Made by a program: the position numbers and the translations under genes. Positions 34,280 to 44,100 of a stretch of 64,000 bases of DNA are shown here, piece after piece (positions within the stretch are counted from its first letter, which is position 1; each line of letters starts with the position of its first letter). This DNA comes from an uncultured Prevotellaceae bacterium (GTDB taxonomy: Bacteria > Bacteroidota > Bacteroidia > Bacteroidales > Bacteroidaceae), in the NCBI GenBank assembly GCA_947305005.1, contig CAMZCM010000007.1, forward strand, positions 39,527-103,526, in the 5' to 3' direction. The notes below the pieces were generated by a model that did not search any database, was not told the DNA's origin, and was given only the letters and a program-made list of their open reading frames with translations.

Positions 34280-34291
34280 AGATTAAAGGTT

Positions 34292-35194
34292 ATGAAAAGA
34301 TATATTACAATTCTCCTGTCATTCCTTTTGTTTGGAACATGTTTACAGGCTCAGTTGCTTTGGAAAATCAGCGGCAACGGATTGTCTAAGCCATCCTATA
34401 TATTAGGTATGTACACCTATGCTCCCATGAATTCTATTGACAAGATACCAGGGCTGTTAGAAGCCTGCAGAGCAATGGAACAGGTCTGTGGCGAGGTGGC
34501 TATTACGGATTCTACACAAGTAGAAAAGATTAATCTAGAGCTTCCTGAAGGTACCACCTTCTTGAGCCTTTTCGAGGAGAAGGATCAACAGCTGTTGCGC
34601 ACTTTCATCAAAAAATTATATTCTATTGATGTGCTGACGGATCCTACCTATTCTAAAATGTCCCCTCTTGGCGTACTTGCTTCTATTGAAGCCATAGATT
34701 TCAACCTTTCCGCAGAGAAAATGTTTGGCCATATGCACGCAGGTAAGACCACTTTCAGCGACTTCATGCAAAAGATGGCAATAGACCTAGGGCTTCCCGT
34801 AAAGGGTTTGGTCAGTAAGGCAACTAAGCAAAGCTATGAAGTACAACGATATGATTATGATATGCCCCTGAAAAAGCAGAAAAAGGCACTCTTGGATTAT
34901 GTTCTTCATTTCAGTAAGGTTTATGAAGCGATGGTTCAGGAGCTTCAAGCATATCAGACACAGGACCTTGACACTCTCAAGCTGCATTGGTACACATCCT
35001 GTATCATGAAGAAAAATGCCAAGAAAACGGACAACAAAGAGATGCAGGAATGGGCCAACAACCTTCCACCCATTATTGCATCGCGTTCCACATTGGTTAT
35101 CTTGCCTGTACGTGCATTGGTTGACATAAAAGGACGTCGTAGTCTCTTGACGCTTTTGAAGAAGCAAGGCTACACTGTTGAGCCCATCAAATGA
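34292..35194 (+). CDS. TraB/GumN family exported protein, copy 2
   Basis: 300 residues, signal peptide MKRYITILLSFLLFGTCLQAQ. Same start as copy 1 (LLWKISGNGLSKPSYILGMYTYAP) and same end (LLTLLKKQGYTVEPIK), but the catalytic-type histidines are replaced: GSVHI becomes GMYTY and VVGVNHLG becomes VILPVRAL. It therefore looks like a degenerate, possibly non-catalytic paralogue. Overlaps pgeF by four bases (ATGA). Confidence 0.85.
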   Translation: MKRYITILLSFLLFGTCLQAQLLWKISGNGLSKPSYILGMYTYAPMNSIDKIPGLLEACRAMEQVCGEVAITDSTQVEKINLELPEGTTFLSLFEEKDQQLLRTFIKKLYSIDVLTDPTYSKMSPLGVLASIEAIDFNLSAEKMFGHMHAGKTTFSDFMQKMAIDLGLPVKGLVSKATKQSYEVQRYDYDMPLKKQKKALLDYVLHFSKVYEAMVQELQAYQTQDLDTLKLHWYTSCIMKKNAKKTDNKEMQEWANNLPPIIASRSTLVILPVRALVDIKGRRSLLTLLKKQGYTVEPIK

Positions 35195-35943
35195 ACTATT
35201 CCCTCGCAGAACACATTATAGCCTTTTCCACCGAGCGACATTGTACAGATGCCGCTTCGCCTTACGATGGCTTCAATATCACCCACTATTGCGGCGATAC
35301 GGCGGAGCACGTGAGAGCGTGTCGGTTGCAGCTTTGTGAACAGCTGGGCATCCCTGACAACAGCCTCATCCTGCCGAGACAGGTGCACGGCACTCATATT
35401 GAAGAAGTTAGCGAAGAGAGTAGGGGAGGGGCTTTTGAAAACACCGATGCACTCATCACCCGTCTTCGGGGTGTGTGCATCGGTGTTTCCACTGCCGATT
35501 GTGTTCCTCTCTTGTTTCACGACTCCCGCACAGGCGCCATTGCAGCGGCTCATGCCGGCTGGCGTGGAACGGTAGCGCGCATCGGAGTCCTTACCCTTCA
35601 GGCCCTACGCGATGCTTATGGCACACGGCCTGAAGATGTGGCCTGTATTGTTGGTCCCAGCATCGGTCCGGAAGCCTTTGAGGTGGGAGAAGAAGTCTAT
35701 GAGGCCTTTGCCCAAGCCGGCTTTCCCATGAGCGATATTGCTTTCCGCCATCCTAAGACGCAGAAATGGCACATCGACCTATGGCACGCCAACGTCTGGC
35801 AACTCACCGAAGCAGGCATTCCAATCGAAGCTATCCAAGTGAGTGGTTTCTGCACATATACCCACTATTCCCGCTTCTTCTCTGCCCGTCGCTTAAGCAT
35901 TAATAGCGGACGCATATTCACGGGCATCATGAAAGTTTTATGA
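35191..35943 (+). CDS. pgeF: Laccase-domain peptidoglycan editing factor / purine nucleoside phosphorylase-like
   Basis: 250 residues. YfiH/LACC1 family: RQVHGTHI, STADCVPLLFHD, AAAHAGWRGTVARIG and the C-terminal CTYTHYSRFFSARR supply the metal-binding Cys and His residues. Homologues act on purine nucleosides and help cell-wall fidelity. Overlaps the upstream gene by four bases. Confidence 0.92.
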   Translation: MNYSLAEHIIAFSTERHCTDAASPYDGFNITHYCGDTAEHVRACRLQLCEQLGIPDNSLILPRQVHGTHIEEVSEESRGGAFENTDALITRLRGVCIGVSTADCVPLLFHDSRTGAIAAAHAGWRGTVARIGVLTLQALRDAYGTRPEDVACIVGPSIGPEAFEVGEEVYEAFAQAGFPMSDIAFRHPKTQKWHIDLWHANVWQLTEAGIPIEAIQVSGFCTYTHYSRFFSARRLSINSGRIFTGIMKVL

Positions 35944-35990
35944 ATGCACAATGCATAATTCACAATGCATAATTCACAATGCATAATTCT
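35943..35990. repeat. Three tandem copies of a 15-bp unit CACAATGCATAATT(C)
   Basis: CACAATGCATAATT occurs three times in a row between convergent pgeF and lpxH; ATGCAT is palindromic. Common low-complexity intergenic unit. Confidence 0.85.
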
Positions 35991-36754
35991 CAGGGTTCCG
36001 TCTCACCCTCAATGTAGTTCTCCATCCAGAGTTGTTCTCCGTCAAATACGGCGTAGGTGAAATGGGTAATCCAGTCACCGAGGATGAGGACACGGCTGGT
36101 GCGAGAGAGCATCAGGTCCAGCTCGATATGGCGATGACCAAAGAGGAAATAATTGACATTGGAATGGCTGCGCAGGTAGTCTTTGGCAAAGAGAACAAGG
36201 TGCTCTTTGTCTTCACCGAGGTATTGTGGTGGGTCTTCCGCTTCATGCTTCAGACGACTCCGTTTGGCCCAAGAGAGGCCAAGGTCCATACCCCAACGGG
36301 GATGGATGGCAGAGAAAAGAATCTGACAGAAGCGGTTATGGAAAATAGCACGCAACAGTTTGAAAGTAGGGTTAGGGTCACCAAGACCGTCGCCATGGGC
36401 AAGGAAGAAGATCTTATCGCCTAATTCCACGGTAACAGGTTGGAAATGCAGGACAACACCACATTCTTTCTCCAGATAATCGTAGGCCCAGATGTCGTGG
36501 TTGCCAGTAAAGAAATGAACCTCCACACCAAGGTCTGTTAACTCGCTCAACTTACCGAGCAGGCGTGTATAGCCCTTAGGCACTACGTATTTATACTCAT
36601 ACCAGTAATCGAACATGTCGCCCAGAAGATAGACGGCACCCGCTTTCTCCTTGACGCTGTCAAGGAAGCGGACGAGGCGGCGCTCCTGAGTGCGCCCGTG
36701 CTTGATGGCACGACTGCCCAGATGGGCATCTGAGAGGAAGTAAATCGGTTTCAT
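35990..36754 (-). CDS. lpxH: UDP-2,3-diacylglucosamine diphosphatase
   Basis: 254 residues from the ATG at 36754 (MKPIYFLSDAHLGSRAIKHG). Calcineurin-like metallophosphoesterase motifs: SDAHLG, LLGDMFDYWYE, GNHDIW, AHGDGLG, LFGHRHIELD. Lipid A step UDP-diacyl-GlcN to lipid X. The frame opens 17 codons upstream but the ATGA overlap with the preceding gene (36751-36754) and the position of SDAHLG decide the start. Confidence 0.9.
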   Translation of the reverse strand: MKPIYFLSDAHLGSRAIKHGRTQERRLVRFLDSVKEKAGAVYLLGDMFDYWYEYKYVVPKGYTRLLGKLSELTDLGVEVHFFTGNHDIWAYDYLEKECGVVLHFQPVTVELGDKIFFLAHGDGLGDPNPTFKLLRAIFHNRFCQILFSAIHPRWGMDLGLSWAKRSRLKHEAEDPPQYLGEDKEHLVLFAKDYLRSHSNVNYFLFGHRHIELDLMLSRTSRVLILGDWITHFTYAVFDGEQLWMENYIEGETEP

Positions 36755-37065
36755 AGCATTCCCAGTTCTAATTTTGCTTCTTCGCTCATCATATCTTTGT
36801 CCCACTCAGGCTCAAAAACGAGGTTGACATTGACGGTCGTGAGACCCTCGATGGTCTCAAGCTTCTGGCGGACATCTTCGATGATAAAGTCTGCCATAGG
36901 GCAGGAGGGGGCCGTCATCGTCATATCCACATCGAGTTGTGTGAGGTCATCGTTCAGCTCGATGCGATAGATGAGGCCAAGGTCATAGACGTTAACAGGT
37001 ATTTCAGGATCATAGACCGTCTTCAGGAGGTCAATGACTTTTTCTTCTATTTGTATCTTATCCAT
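36751..37065 (-). CDS. MIP18/DUF59-family iron-sulfur assembly protein
   Basis: 104 residues. VIDLLKTVYDPEIPVNVYDLGLIYRIEL and MTMTAPSCPMADFIIEDVRQKL are the DUF59 (SufT/PaaD-like) signatures, including the conserved Cys. Family members assist Fe-S cluster assembly or delivery. Overlaps lpxH by four bases and follows radC by 10 bp. Confidence 0.9.
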   Translation of the reverse strand: MDKIQIEEKVIDLLKTVYDPEIPVNVYDLGLIYRIELNDDLTQLDVDMTMTAPSCPMADFIIEDVRQKLETIEGLTTVNVNLVFEPEWDKDMMSEEAKLELGML

Positions 37066-37075
37066 AATTCATTAG

Positions 37076-37759
37076 TTACAGTTTCCCCTCTTCCTTATAG
37101 CTGTAGTAATTGCCATCCGTCACGATGAGGTGATCGAGTAAACGAATATTCATCAGCATACAAGCCTTTTGCAGGCGCTCTGTGAGGTTATCATCTTCTT
37201 TAGAGGGGCGAGTACTACCCGAAGGATGATTGTGGGCGAGAGCGAGGGTAGGGGTTTGACGAATGAGGGCTTCACGCACCACGAGGCGCACATCAACCTG
37301 TGTGCTAGTGATGCCACCCTTGCTGATGAGAAAAGGCGGACCCTCAAGGCTACAATCAGCACGCAGATAAAGCGCATAACATTCCTCATGAGGCAAATCA
37401 CGCATCCGCGGATGCATGATATGATAAAGATCCGTTGAGGTCTTGATATAACGTTTCTCCTCGGCTGCTTCCATCATACGACGCTTGCCCAGCTCACAGG
37501 CTGCAAGGATGCTGACCGCTTTGGCCGATCCAAGACCCTTGTAATTCTTAGTGAGGTCGTTCAACGACAAACGACTGAGCACCTTCAGACTTCCTCCACA
37601 ATCCGTGAGCAGTCGCTGCATCAACTGCACTGCGCTCTCTTCCTGATTGCCTGAACCAATGAGGATAGCAAGCAGTTCAGCAGGTGAGAGAGCTTCGGCA
37701 CCTTTCTCGATCATGCGCTCACGCGGGCGCTCATCGGTAGGGAGGTCTTTGATATTCAT
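37076..37759 (-). CDS. radC: RadC family JAMM-domain protein
   Basis: 227 residues. N-terminal helix-hairpin-helix region (LSPAELLAILIGSG, LTKNYKGLGSAKAVSILAACELG) and JAMM metalloprotease-like motif LALAHNHPSGSTRPSKEDDNLTERL near residues 175-200. Despite the name its role in repair is unproven. Overlaps the glycosyltransferase by four bases. Confidence 0.93.
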   Translation of the reverse strand: MNIKDLPTDERPRERMIEKGAEALSPAELLAILIGSGNQEESAVQLMQRLLTDCGGSLKVLSRLSLNDLTKNYKGLGSAKAVSILAACELGKRRMMEAAEEKRYIKTSTDLYHIMHPRMRDLPHEECYALYLRADCSLEGPPFLISKGGITSTQVDVRLVVREALIRQTPTLALAHNHPSGSTRPSKEDDNLTERLQKACMLMNIRLLDHLIVTDGNYYSYKEEGKL

Positions 37760-38853
37760 TTGTACAGTTTCTTGTTGTCGTCAAATCCTTCGTCCTTTTT
37801 CCTTAATATGAGTCGTTTCCATACTGCACTGAGAAAACCCGTCCCATAGCCGAGGAGCTGGATGAAAGAGGCAGGAACAGAGAGAAAACCGACCCAGATG
37901 CTACGGTTACGAACAGAGGAATCGACGAGAATAAGAAGGGAGTAGAGTAGGGGAGGGAATAGCGAGAGTGCCATGATTGCACCACCGAAGAAGACTACCA
38001 CCAAACCCATATTGCAACCTGGTTCCATATATTGTTGCTGCCACACGGAGAGGCCACCCATGATTGCCATCCCTAATCCAAAGAGGAAAAGAATGGCTAA
38101 CAGCCAGCAACCTACTGTAAATGCGGCTGGCAGCATGTGTACCAGTTTCATAGACCCTGGATGCAACAGATGCAGATTGATGCGGGCTGTTCCAGAGTTA
38201 CGCACTTGACGGTAGAACTTACCGAAGTCCGTACGCCGCTTGTGCCACACCCACGCCTCTGGGAAGAGGCGGCAGCGGGCTCCTGCCTCACAAATGCGAT
38301 AGCTGAAGTCAATGTCTTCACCAAAGCGCATAGCACGGAAGCCTCCCAGTTGCTTCCACAGCGCACAGCTTACGCCCATATTGAAGGAGCGGGGATAAAA
38401 CTTATCGAGTTTTTGTTTACCGCCACGGATACCGCCTGTGGTGAAAAAGGAGGTCATGGAGTAGCTGATAGCCTTTTGCACAGGGGTAAAGTCGGGATGC
38501 GCCCGATCGGGACCTCCGAAGGCGTCACAGGGATTCTGCATCAGTTCCTCATCAATTGCGGCGAGGTAACCCACCGGCAGCACTACATCAGAGTCGAGGA
38601 CGATGAAATAATCGCCCGTTGCCCGTTCGGCACCATAGTTACGTGCAGCCCCTGGTCCCCCATTTTCCTTCACATAATAATGAAGGGGAAGATGGTCAGC
38701 GTAGCGGTCGCAGACCGCCTTGCAGGGAGTCTCCGAACCATCTTCAACGATATGGACATCAAAGTCCTGACAAGTCTGTTTGCACAGGCTTGCCAGCAAC
38801 TCATCCACCTCGTCAGGGCGGTTGAAAACGGGGACTATGACGGAATACTTCAT
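37756..38853 (-). CDS. Family 2 glycosyltransferase with C-terminal membrane segments
   Basis: 365 residues. GT-A fold: YSVIVPVFNRPDEVDELLASL, GGPGAARNYGAERATGDYFIVLDSDVVLP (D-x-D), GGFRAMRFGEDIDFSYR (ED) and WVWHKRRTDFGKFYRQ. Two or three hydrophobic segments at about 245-345 anchor it in the membrane. Acceptor and product are unknown. Between ackA and radC on the minus strand. Confidence 0.9.
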   Translation of the reverse strand: MKYSVIVPVFNRPDEVDELLASLCKQTCQDFDVHIVEDGSETPCKAVCDRYADHLPLHYYVKENGGPGAARNYGAERATGDYFIVLDSDVVLPVGYLAAIDEELMQNPCDAFGGPDRAHPDFTPVQKAISYSMTSFFTTGGIRGGKQKLDKFYPRSFNMGVSCALWKQLGGFRAMRFGEDIDFSYRICEAGARCRLFPEAWVWHKRRTDFGKFYRQVRNSGTARINLHLLHPGSMKLVHMLPAAFTVGCWLLAILFLFGLGMAIMGGLSVWQQQYMEPGCNMGLVVVFFGGAIMALSLFPPLLYSLLILVDSSVRNRSIWVGFLSVPASFIQLLGYGTGFLSAVWKRLILRKKDEGFDDNKKLYK

Positions 38854-38858
38854 TCTTC

Positions 38859-40076
38859 TTACTTGACCAATGCGAGCGTGTCCATTGCTATCATCAGTTC
38901 CTCATCGGTGGGGATTACACAGACCTTCACCTTGGAAGAATCCTTGCTGATGATAGCTTCAGTAGCGCGGCAAGCACGGTTCTTAGCATCGTCGAGCTCC
39001 ACACCGAGGAATTCAAGTCCTCGGGTAGCACCTTCGCGTACCTCATACTGGTTCTCGCCAGCACCAGCCGTGAAGAGGATGACATCCACGCCACCCATAG
39101 CGGCTGCATAGGAGCCGATATACTTCTTGATGCGATAGGTGTACATCTCCTTAGCCAGACGGGCAAGGTCATTACCCTCAGCAATACCAGCAAGGATGTC
39201 GCGGAAGTCGCTACGGCCCTCGCTGACACCGAGCAGACCGCTCTGCTTGTTCAACAGATTGCTGATGCCTTTGGTGTCGAGACCCAGTTTATCCATGAGG
39301 AAGGTAACAGCACCGGCATCAATATCGCCAGAGCGCGTTCCCATCATCAAGCCTTCGAGGGGTGTAAGACCCATAGAAGTATCTACGACCTTGCCATCTT
39401 TGACGGCTGCGATACTGGCACCGCCACCGATGTGACAGGTGATGATCTTGCTACCTTCCTTCGGTATCCCGAGGAATTCCAGCACACGCTGCGAAACGTA
39501 GCGGTGGCTGGTGCCGTGGAAGCCATAGCGACGCACGCCGTGCTTCTTGTATAGCTCATAGGGTAGGGCATACATGTAAGCGTAGTCGGGCATCGTCTGG
39601 TGGAAAGCGGTGTCGAAGACGCCCACCTGGGGAAGGTCGGGCAGGAGTGCTTTGACGGCGTTGACGCCCTTGATATTGGCGGGGTTGTGCAGGGGAGCCA
39701 GATCGTTGCAGGCTGCGAACTGTTCCATCACCTCAGGGGTGAGGAGCACGCTCTGAGAGAACTTCTCACCACCATGCACCATGCGATGACCAACAGCGTC
39801 AATCTCATGTAAATCTTTCAATACAGCGTGCTCACCTTCGGACAGAACCTTGAAGATGAGTTGAACGCCAGCAGTATGCTCAGGGACGGGAGCCTCAAAC
39901 TGGAACTTTTGAGAACCTTCGGGAGAGCCCTCAGGAACGGTGACTTTATATTTGATAAAGGAATCGGGCAGGCCAATCTTTTCGATGCCGCCACTGGTGA
40001 TGACCGAGCGGTCATCCATGTTGTACAAAGCGTATTTTATACTGCTGCTTCCGCAGTTCAAAACAAGTATTTTCAT
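38859..40076 (-). CDS. ackA: Acetate kinase
   Basis: 405 residues from the ATG at 40076 (MKILVLNCGSSSIKYALY). The frame is open 15 codons further, but the conserved VLNCGSSSIKY is the normal N-terminus. Also HRMVHGGEKF, FDTAFHQTMP, RRYGFHGTSHRYV and HIGGGAS. Makes ATP and acetate from acetyl phosphate. Seven bp after pta; together they form the acetate-producing pathway. Confidence 0.96.
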   Translation of the reverse strand: MKILVLNCGSSSIKYALYNMDDRSVITSGGIEKIGLPDSFIKYKVTVPEGSPEGSQKFQFEAPVPEHTAGVQLIFKVLSEGEHAVLKDLHEIDAVGHRMVHGGEKFSQSVLLTPEVMEQFAACNDLAPLHNPANIKGVNAVKALLPDLPQVGVFDTAFHQTMPDYAYMYALPYELYKKHGVRRYGFHGTSHRYVSQRVLEFLGIPKEGSKIITCHIGGGASIAAVKDGKVVDTSMGLTPLEGLMMGTRSGDIDAGAVTFLMDKLGLDTKGISNLLNKQSGLLGVSEGRSDFRDILAGIAEGNDLARLAKEMYTYRIKKYIGSYAAAMGGVDVILFTAGAGENQYEVREGATRGLEFLGVELDDAKNRACRATEAIISKDSSKVKVCVIPTDEELMIAMDTLALVK

Positions 40077-40083
40077 TGATTCA

Positions 40084-41091
40084 TTATTTTGCATCCATAG
40101 CCTGGCAGGCTGTAATGGCAATCAAGTAATAAATATCATCGACGGAGCAGCCGCGGCTGAGATCGTTGACGGGACGGGCGATACCTTGGAGGATAGGACC
40201 GATGGCGATAGCGCCTGCGAGACGCTGCACGAGCTTATAGCTGATGTTACCGACCTCAAGGTTCGGATAGACGAGGACGTTGGCGTGACCAGCGATAGCA
40301 CTGCCGGGTGCTTTCTTTTCACCAACACTGGGCACGAGGGCGGCATCAGCTTGGAGCTCGCCATCTACTTTTAATTCGGGACAGCGCTCCTTGGCTAGAC
40401 GTGTAGCCTCAACAACTTTGTCCACCACTTCGTGCTTAGCAGAACCCTTCGTGGAGAAACTCAACATGGCAACACGAGGATCTTCGAAGCCTGCAACACT
40501 CTTAGCAGTCTGCGCAGTGCAGACTGCAATCTGTGCGAGTTGGTCAGCATCAGGCATAGGAGTAACAGCCACATCACCCACAACAAGGACACCATCCTCG
40601 CCATATTCTGGTTTGTCCGTAATCAATAACATAGCACCACTCACGCAGGTGATACCCGGTGAGCACTTGATGATCTGCAAGGCGGGGCGGAGAGTCTCAC
40701 CAGTCGTAGAGAGAGCACCGGAAATCTGACCATCAGCACCTTCGGTCTTGATGATCATACAACCCAGGTAAAGAGGATTCTTCACGAGGGCGCGGGCCTG
40801 CTCAATGGTCATGCCCTTGCTCTTGCGCAGTTCACAGAGCAGTTGTGCCAGTTCTTCAGAGCGCTCGTAGTTTTCAGGGTCAATAAGTGTTGCCTCATCA
40901 ATGTGAGTGAGAGCGTGCTTTTGGGCTAAAGCATGAACCTTATCGGGGTTGCCGATAAGAATAATATCAGCCAGCTTGTCAGCCAGCGCTTTGTCAGCCG
41001 CAATGAGTGTACGCTCTTCCTCGGCCTCAGGTAGCACGATGCGTTGGGGATTTGCCTGTGCACGTGCAATGATTTTTTCAATTAATGTCAT
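40084..41091 (-). CDS. pta: Phosphate acetyltransferase
   Basis: 335 residues, the length of single-domain Pta. RIVLPEAEEERTLIAA at the start, GALSTTGETLRPALQII, MLSFSTKGSAKHE and the C-terminal IAGHANVLVYPNLEVGNISYKLVQRLAGA. Converts acetyl-CoA and phosphate to acetyl phosphate. Upstream partner of ackA. Confidence 0.95.
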   Translation of the reverse strand: MTLIEKIIARAQANPQRIVLPEAEEERTLIAADKALADKLADIILIGNPDKVHALAQKHALTHIDEATLIDPENYERSEELAQLLCELRKSKGMTIEQARALVKNPLYLGCMIIKTEGADGQISGALSTTGETLRPALQIIKCSPGITCVSGAMLLITDKPEYGEDGVLVVGDVAVTPMPDADQLAQIAVCTAQTAKSVAGFEDPRVAMLSFSTKGSAKHEVVDKVVEATRLAKERCPELKVDGELQADAALVPSVGEKKAPGSAIAGHANVLVYPNLEVGNISYKLVQRLAGAIAIGPILQGIARPVNDLSRGCSVDDIYYLIAITACQAMDAK

Positions 41092-41104
41092 AGTGTTGTA
41101 TGGA

Positions 41105-44100
41105 TTATTTAATCGATATTTTCTTCTGTCCTTTCGTTATATATACGCCAGCAGGCAAAGGGCTTTTCCCTTTGCGTAAATCGGAGCGGCGAGCTATTCG
41201 TTGTCCTGCAAGATTATATACTGCGTCATCTGTTGCTACCATCTTTGCTGCAGATGAGTGTATGCCATCGGCAAGAGATTTCTGCAACTGATCTAATTCT
41301 GCACGTGAGATGATCAAAACTTTGCCTTCATTCATGTCAGCCGGAATGGCACATGTAGCCAACTCATAAGGACGCCAACGTAGTTTTGAAGGCTGCTCTG
41401 CAGCAGTGTAAAACAGTTCATGATAGTCACCCATTGCTGTCACAAGAAGCCAACCGTCACCCGCAAGCGTTGGAAGGGTGAAAGGAGAGTGAACTTTAGA
41501 GTAAGTGGATAAAATCCCTTTGAGGCTCGCGAACTTGCTCACGCTGGGATCCAAGCTTGAACTATTGGCCTGATAGAGGCATTCGTTGCCATTAGCAGCA
41601 TACAGCGCTACATATTTTTCACCGCATGGGAATACATGAAGATCTTTAGCCACAGTGGTTGTTTCAAAAAGCGTAGCGTTTTTCGTATAATTGACAAAAT
41701 CACTTGTACGGGAATAGCGGAAAGCGGTCGTTGTACCTGGTGTTCCCGTCCAATAATAAAAATAATCGCCTGAATTCTTGTCATAGAATAACTCAGGTGA
41801 CAAGGCTTTGATATCTCCTAAGACGATGGCATCCGTACCATTAACAGGCTGCCATGTGAGCAAGTCATCAGAGATCCAATGGCAGAGACCTTTCTTCCCT
41901 GCAACGCCATGCAAGAGATGGTAAGTAGGCTTGCCCTCCTCATCTTCCATCCGACAGACAAAAGGGCCCTGAATGGGGAACTGTCCGCTACTTTCTCCAA
42001 ATACTGGCAAACCATCATGCAAAGGCTGCCATGTAAGACCATCGAAACTATAAGAATAATAGAGGTTGTTATCGTCCTGAACCGTGTAGGTAAGCAGATA
42101 AGCTTTTTCCGGATCTTCACCAATCTGAGGGACCTCAACAGTTGCTACTGGCTTGATGGTCAATTCGTCATTCCCTTTATATGTACAAAGGCTAAAGCCC
42201 GCATCAATATATTGTCCACCCGTAGTCTGTTTGGTATGAATCGCTATGACATTATAGCCCGTAGGATCGATGGTTGCACGGGCAGCATCACTAATGTTAA
42301 AGAACTGGTAACTCGTGTTATAGCCCGTTACAGACATGGCATGAACACCATTGATATAGACTTCCGAGTCTTCGTCATAGAACATGCGAAGACAGAGGTT
42401 CTCAACATCTTCCTGCTTGACTTTTGTAAACTTGAACTTACGGCGTATCCATATCTCAGGCGTATCCCAAGTGGTTCGCACACGGGCAGCAGATTGACTA
42501 ATGCTTCCGAAGCCTGCCGGACCTCTTTTCCAGGATCTTTCATTATAATCAGGTTGTTCCCAACCTTCACCTGGATCCTGTGTCGTATAGTACCAAGAAA
42601 TATTCTCTGCATTGTCACCTGCTGAAACGACACTCTTGGTATCGTACAGATGCTGTGTGATGGTTTTCTCCACATGAGAACGGATGGAGGCTAATTGCTC
42701 GTCATTGACCTTTAATACCTTTCGATCATAGGTCAGAATACCGTTCACCTCCTGCTCCACATCAGTTATCTGCGTATAAATTCCAGCCCACAGTCCTTTG
42801 GAGTAATGCATCGTCTGCAAACCCATCAAGTATTGGTTGAAGCACTCTGTATATTCCTCGCTACTTTCTACCGAAGTATATACCTGCTGACTGCCTGCCC
42901 AAAGGTGACCTTCAATCATATAAGTGATACCACCATATTCCCCACATACATTTACACGCTCCTTACGTGTATTGTTATTTGCGTTAGGCGCCGGATAACT
43001 GTGACAATCCAAGACATCACCTATTTCAAAGTCTGTCCAACCAGAGACCGAATTAATCATACGCCCCGTATCCGCATCTGCCTTACGAACTGTGACATAA
43101 CCACGAATCGTGTGGCTACCGCCCGAGTTTGCATCCTGTCCCCAGCCTTCGTTGAAAGGCACCCAAAGGCCGATGCATGGGTGTTGCTTCAAAGCCGTAA
43201 CGATGTTCTCACATTCGCGATAGAAATTTTGATGAATCTCCTCCTTCGTGCCCAAACTGCCGCTATCGCTGCCGCTGGGCATATCTTGCCATACAATGAG
43301 ACCATTGCGATCACACCATTCATACCATAGGTCGTTTTCCACCTTGATATGCTTGCGCACGGCGTTCATTCCAAGTTTCTTTATTGTCTGTAAGTCATAG
43401 ATCATCGCCTCATAAGAGGGAGGAGTCAGAAGACCGTCAGGCCACCAACCTTGATCTAATGGGCCTATCATAAAAAGAGGCTGACCATTGAGCATAAATG
43501 CAGGCTGACCATTAACCAATGCTTTTGTGAATGTACGAAGGCCAAAATAGCCACGGGCACGATCACATTCCTGACAATTGTCGCGGCAGAGATAGATGTC
43601 AAGGTTATAGAGGAAAGGAGAATCGGGAGACCATAGTTTCGCATTGGGGATAGACAATGTTACTTCTTCTCCTACACGAACCTTATCGGTCGTGGCTACA
43701 ACTTCCTCACCATCTCGGGCTACGAGATAGAATTTACAAGTAGGATCACTGGCGATAACCTTTACACGTGCTGTTCCTGTGGCGGCATCGGGCACGACTT
43801 CATAGCGCTGGATATAACAGTCGTTGACAGGTTCCAACCATACGGTTTGCCAAATACCACTACAACTCGTGTACCAAATACTACTGGGACTCGTCGTCTG
43901 TTTGCCACGAGGCTGGCCACCTCCACTGCTGGGGTCATAAACAGCGACCTGCAATTCCTGTTCGCCTTCAGCCTTCAAATAATGGGTGATATCAAATGTG
44001 AAGGGATCGCTACCACCATCATGCTCACCCACTTTCTCTCCATTGACATAGACGGCACAACGCCAGTCAACAGCTCCAAAATGCAAAAGGGTTGTTTTGC

